Assembly (NCBI GenBank): GCA_910578455.1
Contig: CAJTQA010000003.1
Coordinates: forward strand, 1 to 64,000
From: an uncultured Dorea sp.
Lineage (GTDB): Bacteria > Bacillota > Clostridia > Lachnospirales > Lachnospiraceae
Length of the DNA stretch: 64,000 bases
Direction: 5' to 3'
Shown here: one piece after another, positions 16,450 through 26,066 of the stretch
How positions within the stretch are numbered: position 1 is the stretch's first letter
Layout: each line of letters opens with the position of its first letter
Notes under the pieces: model-generated
Database searches by the model: none
Seen by the model: the letters and a program-made list of their open reading frames with translations, nothing else
Told to the model about the DNA's origin: nothing
Position numbers and translations under genes: made by a program

Positions 16450-18531
16450 ATGATTAAGTTTGGAAAGGCAGTGGTGAAAAGCAGAATCGTAATACTGATA
16501 TCCAGCGTATTGCTGCTGATTCCGGCATTGCTTGGCTATATAAGCACTCGGATCAATTATGACGTCCTTACCTATCTGCCGGAAGAGATTGAGACGATGC
16601 AGGGCCAGGAGATTATGATTGAGGACTTTGGCACAGGAGCTTTTTCCATGTTTATCGTGGACGGCATGGAGCTTAAGGATGTGGCGGAGCTGAAGGCAAA
16701 GATTGAGGAAGTGGACCATGTGGAGAAGGTTTTGTGGTATGACTCTATCATGGACATATCCGTGCCCCAGAGCATGCTCCCGGATAAGGTATACGAAGTG
16801 TTCAACTCGGATACGGGAACGATGATGGCAATCTTTTTTGACGAGGGAACTTCGGCTGACAGCACGATGGATGCCATCACCCAGATACGGAAACTGGCGG
16901 GAAAGCAGTGCTTTGTGAGCGGCATGTCGGCAATCGTGACAGACACGAAGGCTCTTTCCGAGCGTGAGACTCCTATTTATGTGCTGATTGCGGTTCTTCT
17001 GTCCACGCTGGTGCTGGCAGTGACGATGGAATCCATTGTCATACCGGTGCTGTTCCTTTTAAGCATTGGCATGGCGATTGTGTATAATCTGGGGAGCAAC
17101 GTTATATTTGGGGAGATTTCCTATATTACAAAAGCATTGGCGGCGGTTTTGCAGCTTGGGGTGACGATGGATTATTCCATCTTCCTGATGCACAGCTATG
17201 AAGAGCAGCAGGCAGTTTATGAGGGAGATAAAAAGCGCGCCATGGCACATGCGATCTCCCAGACGTTTTCTTCGGTAATCGGCAGTTCTGTAACTACGGT
17301 GGCGGGATTTATCGCTCTGTGCTTTATGAGCTTTACTCTGGGAATGGATATCGGGGTTGTCATGGCGAAAGGGGTCATACTGGGAGTGCTTACATGCGTG
17401 ACGATCCTCCCGTCTATGATACTTGTGTGCGATAAGCTGATTGAAAAGACAAAGCACAGGCCGCTCCTTCCGAATATTGACAGGATTTCAAAAAAAGTTA
17501 CAAAGCATTATGGGGTTTATGTGGCATTGTTTTTAATCTTTCTGGTTCCGGCTATATATGGGAACATCCATGCGGGGGTCTACTATAACCTGGATGAGAC
17601 GCTGCCGAAAAATCTCCCCTGTATCGTGGCAAATGAGAAACTTAAGAAGGATTATGATATGAATACGACCCACATCCTTCTGGTGGACAGCAGCGTGCCG
17701 TCAGTGGAGGCAGGAAGGATGCTTAAAGAAATCGAAAAGGTGGACGGCGTGAAATGGGCGCTTGGACTTGACAGCCTGGTCGGCCCGGCATTTCCTCAGA
17801 GCATGCTCCCGGATTCGCTGACGGAGACGCTTAAAAATGACAAATATCAGATGGTTCTTATCAATTCTGTCTATAAAGTAGCCTCGGATGAGGTAAATAA
17901 ACAGGTGGATGACATCAATCAGATTCTGGACCGGTACGACGAGGGAGCGATGCTTGTAGGGGAGGCTCCGCTGACGAAGGATCTGATCGACATTACGGAT
18001 AAAGACTTCCGGACGGTCAGCGTGGTATCTATCGGAATTATCTTTGTGATTATATTGATTTTATTCCGCTCCATTTCTCTTCCGGTGATTTTGGTAGGAG
18101 TCATTGAGTTTGCCATATTCGTCAACATGGGAATTCCGTACTATACGGGAACGACGCTCCCCTTTGTGGCATCTATTGTAATCGGCACGATACAGCTTGG
18201 GGCGACGGTGGATTACGCGATCTTAATGACGACTAGATATAAGCGGGAGAGGAGCATGGGAGCAGGCAAATATGATGCCATTACGGTTGCACACCAGGCA
18301 TCGGCACAATCTATTATTGTAAGCGCGCTGAGTTTCTTTGCGGCGACAGTGGGCGTGGGGCTGTATTCTAACATAGACATGATCAGCTCACTGTGCATCT
18401 TGATGGCAAGGGGAGCTATTATAAGCATGGCAGTGGTTGTATTTGTGCTGCCGTCCATGTTTATGGTATTTGACAGAGTGATCGTAAGAACAAGCAGCGG
18501 ATTTTTGCCAGAGAAAGCAGAAAACAGGTAA
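16450..18531 (+). CDS. MMPL/RND-family transporter
   Basis: 693 residues from ATG 16450 behind GGAAGAGGAAG. The protein has two similar halves. Each has one N-terminal helix, an extracytoplasmic domain (each with a FPQSMLPD- or VPQSMLPD-like motif) and a bundle of five helices. Family motifs such as LGVTMDYSIFLMHSYEE in half 1 and LGATVDYAILMTTRYK in half 2 carry the conserved membrane aspartates used for proton coupling. It is a proton-driven exporter of lipids or hydrophobic compounds. It is transcribed with the secreted DG-repeat protein and controlled by the divergent TetR regulator. Confidence 0.9.
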   Translation: MIKFGKAVVKSRIVILISSVLLLIPALLGYISTRINYDVLTYLPEEIETMQGQEIMIEDFGTGAFSMFIVDGMELKDVAELKAKIEEVDHVEKVLWYDSIMDISVPQSMLPDKVYEVFNSDTGTMMAIFFDEGTSADSTMDAITQIRKLAGKQCFVSGMSAIVTDTKALSERETPIYVLIAVLLSTLVLAVTMESIVIPVLFLLSIGMAIVYNLGSNVIFGEISYITKALAAVLQLGVTMDYSIFLMHSYEEQQAVYEGDKKRAMAHAISQTFSSVIGSSVTTVAGFIALCFMSFTLGMDIGVVMAKGVILGVLTCVTILPSMILVCDKLIEKTKHRPLLPNIDRISKKVTKHYGVYVALFLIFLVPAIYGNIHAGVYYNLDETLPKNLPCIVANEKLKKDYDMNTTHILLVDSSVPSVEAGRMLKEIEKVDGVKWALGLDSLVGPAFPQSMLPDSLTETLKNDKYQMVLINSVYKVASDEVNKQVDDINQILDRYDEGAMLVGEAPLTKDLIDITDKDFRTVSVVSIGIIFVIILILFRSISLPVILVGVIEFAIFVNMGIPYYTGTTLPFVASIVIGTIQLGATVDYAILMTTRYKRERSMGAGKYDAITVAHQASAQSIIVSALSFFAATVGVGLYSNIDMISSLCILMARGAIISMAVVVFVLPSMFMVFDRVIVRTSSGFLPEKAENR

Positions 18532-18618
18532 CGCTTAATGTGCCGGACAGAGGTTGTCAGGACAGAAAATAAATCAGGACAGAAAATAAAGAAAAGTAAT
18601 AACAGGAGGTATGGTCTT

Positions 18619-20868
18619 ATGAAAAATAGTATGAAAAAACGGGTGTTGGCAGGCTCTATGGCGGTGGCTCTCGGAGCCGGGATGACGGGCGCTTACGGTG
18701 CGACAGGAAGCGGACTGGATGAAGTAAGAGCGGCGGACAAAAAAAATAAAGAGGTTGAAACGCTGAAAGAGACAGCAGAAAATGCCCTTGAGGCGGGGAA
18801 AGGAACAGAAGAAGAAAGCACGGGAAAGCTGTTTAAAGATGAGTCGGTCTATGTGAAAGCAGACCCTTCCGGGAAAGTGAAGGAAACTACGGTTACAGAG
18901 TGGCTGAAAAATCCTGGCAGCGGGAACGTGGAGGACGAGAGCGCTTTGAGCGGCGTAAAGAATGTGAAAGGGAAGGAGACATTTTCCCAGAGGACAGGAA
19001 ACGCTCTGCAATGGAAAGCGAAAGGGGAGGATATCTACTATCAGGGAACTTCTGACGGAAAACTTCCGATAGATGTGAAAGTGTCCTATAAGCTTAACGG
19101 CAGGAGCATCCGGGCAGAGGAGCTTAGCGGAAAGAGCGGAAAGGTAGAGATTACCGTGGATTATACGAATCATTCCAAGGAGACAGTGAAAGTCGGGAAG
19201 AAAGACGCAGAGATGTATACGCCTTTTGCCATGGTGACAGCGATGATGCTATCGGCAGACGAGTACAGCAATGTCCAGGTTGACAACGGAAAGGTGATTT
19301 CCGACGGGGATAGAAATATCGTGCTGGGGATTGGCCTTCCGGGCCTTTCCGATAATCTGAAACTGGAAGAGACAGAGCTTGACCTTGATATCCCGGAGAG
19401 CGTGAAGATAACGGCAGATGTAAAAGAGGCCACCGTAGGCCCGACGGTCACCATGGCGTCCACGGAGTTTATGAGCGAGTTGGACATGGACGATATCGAC
19501 AGCTTTGATGAGCTGGAGGATTCCCTTGACGAGCTTAAAGACGCATCCCAGAAACTGAAGGACGGCTCGAAGGATGCCGCGGACGGGGCGAAAAAGCTGG
19601 CGGATGGCTCCAAGGATCTGAAGGATGGAACAAAAGAGCTAAAGAACGGCTCCGGAGAGCTTGCCAGCGGTTCAAAGCAGGTGGCAGACGGGGTAAGCAC
19701 ACTGAATGACAAGAGCAAAGACCTGATCAAGGGAGTGAATTCTCTTGTGGACGGCGTGAATACTTATACAAGCGGCGTCGGCAGCCTGGCGGCAGGGAGC
19801 GCGCAGGTAAGAGACGGGGCAAAACAGGTAAATAATGGGGCGGCAGCTCTGACGGACAGCATAAAGACGATTAATGGCATGCTCTCGCAGACAGCATCGG
19901 AAGCATCATCAGCGGACAGTCAGGCAGACAAGGCAAAGCAGCAGCTTGGAGCGGTGGAGAAAGCCATTGATAAAGTAGGCGCAGATGTTGAATATACTGG
20001 GGATACGAAAGGAAAGGTGGTAGCCACAAAGAGCGCCTCTGAAATCGCTGGAGAAACGGTAGGCTCCGTCTCTGTGGACGTCAGCCTTTCAGGCATACCG
20101 GAGGAGTATAGGGGTGAAGTAAAGGCGGCGATAGAAAAGGCGGAGGATGAGGCGAACTCGAAACTTAAAGCCCAGGCCGAGAGAGTAGCGGAAAAAGCTC
20201 TTGACAGCACGAAAGTGGAGATTACCGAAGAGAGGAAGGCAAAAGCAGTAGTCCATACAGGCGAGGCGGAGGCGGCAGTTGACAAGGCTCAGGGGAGGGC
20301 GGAAGATGCCCGGGCCAGTACGGCCGACCTCATGGCAACTTTACAGAAACTGCAGGGAGCGCTGGCACAGCTGCAGCAGGGAGCAGAGGAACTCAGCACA
20401 GGAACAGCCGGTGTGTATGCAGGGGCGGATACGCTTGCAAAAGGAGCCGAAAAGCTCAATGAAAACAGCACCCTCCTGACAAGCGGAACAGCAAAGCTTA
20501 AAGAAGGCGGGGCGCAGCTCGCCGGCGGCGTGAAGAAACTTGACAAAGGAGCGGGCGCAGTGGCGGACGGAGCCGGGAAACTGAAAGACGGAGCCGGCCA
20601 GCTGGACAGCGGGGCAGGAACGCTTGTCAAGGGAACAGACGCCCTGGCAGACGGAAACCTGGAGCTCTCGGACGGCATGTCAGAATTCAAGGAAGAGGGA
20701 ATTGACAAGCTGGCAGAGGCCTTTGACGGAGACTTCCGGGATATGAAAGACAGGCTTGAGGCGATGTCGGACATGGGGAAAGCATATAAGTCCTATGCCG
20801 GGATAAAGAAAGGCATGGACGGGAGTACCAAGTTTATCATAGAGACGGAAGGAGTAGAAAAAGAATAG
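18619..20868 (+). CDS. Secreted DG-repeat coiled-coil protein (YhgE/Pip-like)
   Basis: 749 residues from ATG 18619 behind ACAGGAGGT; the frame is open farther upstream, but no site supports an earlier start. A signal peptide is evident (MKNSMKKR, hydrophobic core, GAYGA). A beta-rich domain occupies about 70-290. Two long regions are built from seven-residue units of the form L-x-x-G-(A/S/T)-x-x (DGAKKLADGSKDLKDGTKEL, and again KLKEGGAQLAGGVKKLDKG), as in the outside domain of YhgE/Pip proteins. No membrane helix is present at the C-terminus. It probably forms a periplasm-like extension working with the MMPL pump 88 bp upstream. Confidence 0.75.
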   Translation: MKNSMKKRVLAGSMAVALGAGMTGAYGATGSGLDEVRAADKKNKEVETLKETAENALEAGKGTEEESTGKLFKDESVYVKADPSGKVKETTVTEWLKNPGSGNVEDESALSGVKNVKGKETFSQRTGNALQWKAKGEDIYYQGTSDGKLPIDVKVSYKLNGRSIRAEELSGKSGKVEITVDYTNHSKETVKVGKKDAEMYTPFAMVTAMMLSADEYSNVQVDNGKVISDGDRNIVLGIGLPGLSDNLKLEETELDLDIPESVKITADVKEATVGPTVTMASTEFMSELDMDDIDSFDELEDSLDELKDASQKLKDGSKDAADGAKKLADGSKDLKDGTKELKNGSGELASGSKQVADGVSTLNDKSKDLIKGVNSLVDGVNTYTSGVGSLAAGSAQVRDGAKQVNNGAAALTDSIKTINGMLSQTASEASSADSQADKAKQQLGAVEKAIDKVGADVEYTGDTKGKVVATKSASEIAGETVGSVSVDVSLSGIPEEYRGEVKAAIEKAEDEANSKLKAQAERVAEKALDSTKVEITEERKAKAVVHTGEAEAAVDKAQGRAEDARASTADLMATLQKLQGALAQLQQGAEELSTGTAGVYAGADTLAKGAEKLNENSTLLTSGTAKLKEGGAQLAGGVKKLDKGAGAVADGAGKLKDGAGQLDSGAGTLVKGTDALADGNLELSDGMSEFKEEGIDKLAEAFDGDFRDMKDRLEAMSDMGKAYKSYAGIKKGMDGSTKFIIETEGVEKE

Positions 20869-20885
20869 AAAAAGAGCAAAAAAGA

Positions 20886-20960
20886 CAGTGCCAGGGGGCG
20901 TAAAATTATCTGATCAGACGATTTTGCGCCCTCTGGCGCTGCTATGCCCGGAATTTTTGT
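20886..20960 (+). terminator. Terminator after the MMPL operon
   Basis: A long imperfect stem (CAGTGCCAGGGGGCGTAAAAT against ATTTTGCGCCCTCTGGCGCTG), followed by GAATTTTTGTTT. Confidence 0.8.
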
Positions 20961-21047
20961 TTCTGCCTGTTAAGTTTAAAAAAATTGTGATAGAATATAT
21001 GAAGGATTGGGAAGAGAGATGCCATGAAAGACGAGAGGGAAAATGAA

Positions 21048-21815
21048 ATGGACATTTATACAGGTTTTGCCGAGGTTTATGATACATTTATGGACAATGT
21101 TCCTTACAGCGAATGGGCGGACTGCCTTGAAGGAATTTTGAAAGAACATGGGGTTTGCGGCGGTCTTGTGCTGGATCTGGGATGCGGCACGGGCAGCATG
21201 ACGGAGAGCCTTGCCGGGCGGGGCTATGATATGATTGGCGTGGACAATGCCGGGGAGATGCTGGAGATTGCCGTGAAAAAGAGAGAGGAGAGCGGGCATG
21301 ACATCCTGTATCTTCAGCAGGACATGTGCGGGTTTGAGCTTTACGGAACCGTGCGCGCGGCCGTAAGCGTATGCGACTGCATAAATTATGTCCTGGAAGA
21401 GGAGGAGCTTTTGGAGGCTTTCCGGCTTGTAAATAATTATCTGGATCCAGGAGGCATTTTTCTTTTTGATTTCAACACACAATATAAGTATGAAAATATT
21501 TTGGGGAACAGAACCTTTGCAGAGGACAGGGATGAGTGCAGTTTTATCTGGAATAATTTCTACTATGAGGAGGACAGGGTAAATGAGTATGAACTGACGC
21601 TGTTTATCCGGGATGGAGATGCGGGCGGACTTTACCGCAAATTCCAGGAAACACACTATCAGAGGGGATATACGTTGGAAGAGATTAAGGGGCTTATTGA
21701 GAAGTCAGGGCTGGAATTTGTGGAGGCTTATGACGCTTATACAAAGAAACCGGTGAGCAGGGGGAGCGAGCGGATTCTGGCAGTTGCAAGGGAGAAGGGA
21801 AAGAGTAAATGTTAA
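21048..21815 (+). CDS. Class I SAM-dependent methyltransferase
   Basis: 255 residues from ATG 21048, chosen because GAGAGGG lies just upstream and relatives begin M-x-x-YTxFAxVYD. An ATG at 21024 is also possible. The SAM-binding motif VLDLGCGTGSMTESLAGRGYD is at about residues 40-60, and GVDNAGEMLEIA is motif II. The conserved CDCINYVLEEEEL and GGIFLFDFNT segments define a clostridial family of unknown substrate. It is transcribed alone before the hslO operon. Confidence 0.85.
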   Translation: MDIYTGFAEVYDTFMDNVPYSEWADCLEGILKEHGVCGGLVLDLGCGTGSMTESLAGRGYDMIGVDNAGEMLEIAVKKREESGHDILYLQQDMCGFELYGTVRAAVSVCDCINYVLEEEELLEAFRLVNNYLDPGGIFLFDFNTQYKYENILGNRTFAEDRDECSFIWNNFYYEEDRVNEYELTLFIRDGDAGGLYRKFQETHYQRGYTLEEIKGLIEKSGLEFVEAYDAYTKKPVSRGSERILAVAREKGKSKC

Positions 21816-21830
21816 TGTGCAAAATAAATA

Positions 21831-21859
21831 TTGAAGTTGGAATTTAGTGATAGTACAAT
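21831..21859 (+). promoter_or_regulatory. Promoter of the hslO-nadE operon
   Basis: TTGAAG (21831-21836) and TACAAT (21854-21859) are 17 bp apart, 29 bp before the start. Confidence 0.6.
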
Positions 21860-21887
21860 AAAAGTAATTTGTTTTCAGGAAGGATAG

Positions 21888-22775
21888 ATGATAAGGATGA
21901 AAGACTATATTGTAAGAGCAACGGCGGCAGGCGGCCAGGTACGGGCTTTTGCCATTACGGCGCGGGAGCTGGTGGAGGAAGCCAGGGCCCGCCACAACAC
22001 AAGCCCGGTGGCGACTGCGGCTTTGGGAAGGCTCCTTGCCGGAGGAGCCATGATGGGCAGCATGATGAAAAATGATTCGGACATGCTCACGGTGAAAGTC
22101 CGGGGAAACGGGCCTCTCGGAGGCATTACCGTCACGGCGGACAGTAAGGCGAATGTAAAGGGATATGTTGAGAATCCCGACGCGATGCTGCCGCCGAAGA
22201 ACGGAAAGCTTGATGTGGGCGGAGCAGTGGGAATCGGCATACTTCAGGTGATAAAAGATATGGGGCTTAAGGAGCCTTACGTGGGAGATACCATGCTTGT
22301 CACAAGCGAGATTGCGGAAGATCTGACTTATTATTTCGCAAGCTCGGAGCAGGTACCGTCATCAGTGGGCCTGGGGGTGCTTATGGAGAAGGACAATACG
22401 GTGAAATGCGCCGGAGGGTTCATCATCCAGATGATGCCCTTTGCCTCGGAGGAGACGATTTCCAAGATTGAGAATAACTTAAAACATGTCACGTCTGTCA
22501 CGGAGCTTTTGGACAGGGGATGCACGCCGGAGCAGATACTTGAAGAGCTTCTCGGAGATACAGGACTTGAGATCACGGACACCATTCCTGCGCGGTTTTA
22601 CTGCAACTGCTCAAAGGAGCGGGTAGAAAAGGCTGTGGCAAGTATCGGCAGGGAAGACATTCAGGAGATGATAGGCGAGGGGAAGGACATTGAGGTGAAA
22701 TGCCATTTCTGCAACAGCGCATATACTTACACGGTAGAAGATTTAAGGCGGATCATGCATGGAGGAAAGCGATGA
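21888..22775 (+). CDS. hslO: Hsp33 redox-regulated chaperonin
   Basis: 295 residues; the ATG at 21897 is an alternative start, since relatives begin MKDYIVRATA. Hsp33 holds unfolding proteins under oxidative stress. Its zinc switch is visible as CxC (C239, C241) and CxxC (C272, C275). The N-terminal domain carries the family's TARELVEEARxxH, TAALGRLLAG and GGITVTAD stretches. Its stop overlaps the nadE start (ATGA), so the two genes are coupled. Confidence 0.95.
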   Translation: MIRMKDYIVRATAAGGQVRAFAITARELVEEARARHNTSPVATAALGRLLAGGAMMGSMMKNDSDMLTVKVRGNGPLGGITVTADSKANVKGYVENPDAMLPPKNGKLDVGGAVGIGILQVIKDMGLKEPYVGDTMLVTSEIAEDLTYYFASSEQVPSSVGLGVLMEKDNTVKCAGGFIIQMMPFASEETISKIENNLKHVTSVTELLDRGCTPEQILEELLGDTGLEITDTIPARFYCNCSKERVEKAVASIGREDIQEMIGEGKDIEVKCHFCNSAYTYTVEDLRRIMHGGKR

Positions 22776-24694
22776 GAGACGGATTTATAAAGGTTGCGGC
22801 GGTGACGCCGGATATACGGGTGGCGGACGTTTCTTTTAATACGGAAAAGATCTGCCAGGCAATTGACAGCGCGGCGAAGGAAGGGGCGAAGATTGCGGCT
22901 TTTCCGGAGCTTTGCATTACAGGATACACATGCGGGGATCTGTTTGCACAGGATGTTCTTCTGGACAATGCAAAGGAAGGGCTTCTAAAAGCGGCGGCGC
23001 ACACAAAAGGAAAGGACATGCTTGTCTTTGTGGGGGTTCCTCTGGCAGTGGACGGAAAGCTCTACAATACGGCGGCGGCGCTTAATGACGGGGAGATCTT
23101 AGGATTTACCACAAAGACATTTTTGCCGAACTACGGAGAGTTCTATGAGATGCGGCAGTTTCATGAAGGCCCGTCTCAAGCCCGATTTATAACTTTTGAC
23201 GGGAAGGAGCTGCCTTTCGGGCCGCAGCTTTTGTTCGAGGAAAAGAGCATAGACGGGCTTATCGTCTCAGCGGAAATCTGTGAGGATGTATGGTCCGCAG
23301 TGCCGCCAAGCATCGGGGCGGCAAGAGAGGGGGCGGTGATTATCGTCAACTGCTCTGCCAGCGATGAGACCGTCGGGAAGGCGGCTTACCGGAAGGCGCT
23401 CATTGAAGGGCAGTCTGCCCGCCTGCTGTGCGGATATGTCTATGCTAATGCCGGGGAAGGGGAGTCTACCACAGACCTTGTGTTTGGCGGGCATAATATC
23501 ATCGCGGAGAACGGAGCGGCCCTGGCGGAGGGGAAACGTTTTGAGAACGGGATGATCTGCTCGGAAATCGACATTAAGCGGCTGTGGAGCGAGAGGCGCA
23601 GAAATACCACTTTCCAGATGTCGGACGAGAGGAGGCTGTTAAGGATTCCGTTCCATATCGGAATGGGAGAGACCTGCCTTACGAGGACATTCCCATCCCG
23701 CCCCTTTGTTCCGTGCGATGATAAGGAGCGGGCAAAGAGGTGTGAGGAGATTCTGACGATTCAGGCCATGGGCCTTAAGAAACGTCTTGCCCATGCCCAT
23801 GCAGGGAGCGCGGTAGTAGGGATATCAGGGGGGCTTGACTCCACCCTTGCCCTTCTTGTCACGGCAAAGGCGTTTGACGCGCTGGGGATGGACAGGAAGC
23901 ACATTGCGGCGGTCACGATGCCGTGCTTTGGAACTACGGACAGGACATACCAAAATGCCTGCAAGATGTCTAAGAGGCTTGGGGCAGACCTCAGGGAAGT
24001 GCCGATAGCGGAATCAGTGAGGCAGCATTTTAAAGATATCGGCCATGACATGGAAGACCACAGCGTGACTTATGAGAATGCCCAGGCAAGGGAGCGCACG
24101 CAGGTTATCATGGACATTGCCAATAAAGAAAACGGCATGGTCATCGGCACCGGCGACATGTCGGAGCTGGCGCTTGGATGGGCGACTTACAACGGCGACC
24201 ACATGTCCATGTATGGCGTGAATGCGTCCGTTCCGAAGACGCTTGTAAGGCATCTTGTCCGCTATTACGCGGATACGTGCGAGGATGAGACGCTTAAAGA
24301 AGTGCTCTATGATGTTTTAGATACGCCGGTAAGCCCGGAGCTGCTGCCGCCGGAAGACGGGGAGATTGCCCAGAAGACAGAGGATCTGGTGGGGCCGTAT
24401 GAACTGCATGACTTTTTCCTCTATTATTTCTTAAGGTTCGGGTACGAGCCGGCGAAGATTTACAGGATTGCAAAGTCAGCGTTTGCAGGGGAATACGGGG
24501 ATGAGATAATCTACAAATGGCTGCATACTTTCTGCCGGAGATTTTTTACGCAGCAGTTTAAGCGCTCCTGCCTGCCTGACGGGCCGAAAGTGGGAACTGT
24601 GGCGCTGTCTCCTAGGGGCGACTGGCGGATGCCGAGCGACGCATGTGGGGCTGTGTGGATGGAAAACCTTGAAAAAGCAAAAGAAAGACAGTGA
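22772..24694 (+). CDS. nadE: Glutamine-dependent NAD+ synthetase
   Basis: 640 residues from ATG 22772; the frame is open upstream only because it overlaps hslO. It makes NAD+ from deamido-NAD+, ATP and glutamine. The N-terminal nitrilase-type glutaminase domain (about 1-290) has FPELCITGY with the catalytic Glu, a Lys region at KTFLPNYGEF and the nucleophile in SAEICEDVW. The C-terminal synthetase domain (about 330-640) has the PP-loop GISGGLDSTLAL and GTGDMSELALGW. It overlaps hslO by four bases. Confidence 0.95.
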   Translation: MRDGFIKVAAVTPDIRVADVSFNTEKICQAIDSAAKEGAKIAAFPELCITGYTCGDLFAQDVLLDNAKEGLLKAAAHTKGKDMLVFVGVPLAVDGKLYNTAAALNDGEILGFTTKTFLPNYGEFYEMRQFHEGPSQARFITFDGKELPFGPQLLFEEKSIDGLIVSAEICEDVWSAVPPSIGAAREGAVIIVNCSASDETVGKAAYRKALIEGQSARLLCGYVYANAGEGESTTDLVFGGHNIIAENGAALAEGKRFENGMICSEIDIKRLWSERRRNTTFQMSDERRLLRIPFHIGMGETCLTRTFPSRPFVPCDDKERAKRCEEILTIQAMGLKKRLAHAHAGSAVVGISGGLDSTLALLVTAKAFDALGMDRKHIAAVTMPCFGTTDRTYQNACKMSKRLGADLREVPIAESVRQHFKDIGHDMEDHSVTYENAQARERTQVIMDIANKENGMVIGTGDMSELALGWATYNGDHMSMYGVNASVPKTLVRHLVRYYADTCEDETLKEVLYDVLDTPVSPELLPPEDGEIAQKTEDLVGPYELHDFFLYYFLRFGYEPAKIYRIAKSAFAGEYGDEIIYKWLHTFCRRFFTQQFKRSCLPDGPKVGTVALSPRGDWRMPSDACGAVWMENLEKAKERQ

Positions 24695-24713
24695 GGATCG
24701 GGGGGTGCAATGC

Positions 24714-25124
24714 ATGGAAAAGAACAAGCACAGGGCAGCGGCAAATTTTCTGGAAAAGAGATACAACTGCTGCCAGTCGGTTGTCTGCACATATTGTGAG
24801 AAATACGGAGTAAGTGAAAGAGACGTATTCCGGATGACGGAAGGGTTCGGGCTCGGGATGGGAGGCCTTATGGATACCTGCGGGGCAGTCACGGGGATGT
24901 TCCTTGCCATCGGGCTTTCAAACAGCGCCGGAGACATGTCCGCTCCTCTTGTGACAAAGATGGACACTTACGAAAAGGTCAGAAGGGCGGCGGAGCTTTT
25001 CAAGGAGAAAAGGGGGTCTGTCTATTGCAGGGACCTGCTGACGGAAAAAGGGCCCCAGCCTCTTGCCTGCTGCGCCAAATGCGTGGAGGCGGCGACAGAG
25101 GTTCTTGACGAGATGGGCATATAA
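24714..25124 (+). CDS. C_GCAxxG_C_C family redox protein
   Basis: 136 residues from ATG 24714 behind GGGGGG. Conserved elements are NCCQSV near residue 20, GFGLGMGGLMDTCGAVTG at about 45-62 and the C-terminal ACCAKCVEAA. Together they give the spaced cysteines that define this clostridial family, which is predicted to bind a redox cofactor or metal. Function is not established. It is 19 bp after nadE and followed by a terminator, so it is the last gene of the hslO operon. Confidence 0.85.
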   Translation: MEKNKHRAAANFLEKRYNCCQSVVCTYCEKYGVSERDVFRMTEGFGLGMGGLMDTCGAVTGMFLAIGLSNSAGDMSAPLVTKMDTYEKVRRAAELFKEKRGSVYCRDLLTEKGPQPLACCAKCVEAATEVLDEMGI

Positions 25125-25149
25125 GCATAGCGGCGATGAAACATAAAAA

Positions 25150-25203
25150 CGGCCCGACAGACTGGAAATTTTCCGTTTCAGGATTTTCCGGTCTGCCGGG
25201 CCG
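25150..25203. terminator. Bidirectional terminator
   Basis: Thirteen-base arms CGGCCCGACAGAC / GTCTGCCGGGCCG enclose about 28 bases. They lie between the convergent redox-protein and S1-protein genes. Confidence 0.75.
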
Positions 25204-25223
25204 CATAGATGAAGGAAAAAACA

Positions 25224-25898
25224 CTATAATTGAATATCCTTGAACAAATCGCCAAGGCTTGTTCCGATATTTTCGGATTTAGGGATTACGACCTTCTCCA
25301 CAGGCTCTTCTTTCACTTCTTCCAGAGCCTTCATGCTGAGGCTTATCTTGCCGTCTTTCACACCGATGATCTTTACATTTACCTCATCGCCTACAGACAG
25401 GACATCCTTTGGCAGCTTTATGCGTTTCTGGCTGATCTGCGATACATGCACCAGCCCGGACAGCCCGTCCGGAAGACGGATGAATGCGCCGTAGTTTTGC
25501 AGTGTCTCGACTGTGCCGATGAGAACTGTGCCAATCTTGACATTTGCGATTCGGTCTTCTCTTTCTTTCTTTTCTTTTTCTTTTAAGATTTCCCGCGCGG
25601 AGAGCACAAGGCGGTTTTCAGCCTGGTCTGCGTCGATGACACGGACTTCGATATCTTTCAGAAGATAGCTCTCTAAATCTTCAATGTAAGATAATGATAA
25701 TTTGGATGCCGGAATAAATCCACGGATGCCTTCCACCATGGCGATCGCGCCGCCATTGACGATACCCTCAACCTTTACGGGGAGCACGGTTTTATTCTCC
25801 ATATAAGACTTCACCAGATTCCACGGATTGGCATCGTCAAAATGCTCTTCAAAATCGGCCATCGTCTGTGCCTCTTCCTGTAATAATTCTTCACTCAT
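25224..25898 (-). CDS. S1 RNA-binding domain protein (short RpsA-like)
   Basis: 224 residues from the ATG at 25898 (MSEELLQ), behind AAAGGAC. Two S1 OB-fold domains are visible: about 33-105 (GIVNGGAIAMVEGIRGFIPAS) and about 120-190 (GTVETLQNYGAFIRLPDGLSGLVHVSQI). A charged linker separates them. It is much shorter than full ribosomal protein S1 and resembles the two-domain S1 proteins of Clostridia, which probably bind mRNA or ribosomes. It is transcribed alone, divergent from the pyrophosphatase. Confidence 0.85.
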   Translation of the reverse strand: MSEELLQEEAQTMADFEEHFDDANPWNLVKSYMENKTVLPVKVEGIVNGGAIAMVEGIRGFIPASKLSLSYIEDLESYLLKDIEVRVIDADQAENRLVLSAREILKEKEKKEREDRIANVKIGTVLIGTVETLQNYGAFIRLPDGLSGLVHVSQISQKRIKLPKDVLSVGDEVNVKIIGVKDGKISLSMKALEEVKEEPVEKVVIPKSENIGTSLGDLFKDIQL

Positions 25899-25934
25899 TG
25901 TCCTTTGTTCCTTTCTCATTGTTTACTGTCTTTA

Positions 25935-25964
25935 AGTATAACACATTATAAGCAGTTTGTTCAA
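25935..25964 (-). promoter_or_regulatory. Promoter of the S1-protein gene
   Basis: On the reverse strand TTGAAC (25964-25959) and TATACT (25940-25935) are 18 bp apart. Confidence 0.55.
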
Positions 25965-26066
25965 AGAAAAAAGCAAGAAACGGGAAAATTCTGGTTGACT
26001 TGGAAGAAAAAAGATGGCACTCTTACTATATGGCAGCATATGGATGGTTTAAAGGAGTTTTATTTT

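Noticed and set aside
19170..20774. Long serine/proline-rich reverse-strand ORFs
   Set aside because: They are mirror frames of the repetitive DG-repeat gene and have no ribosome sites.
22700..22771. Upstream extension of NadE
   Set aside because: It lies within hslO, and the ATGA overlap at 22772 is the natural start.
24476..24967. Reverse-strand ORFs opposite nadE and the redox gene
   Set aside because: Shadow frames of GC-rich coding DNA without ribosome sites.
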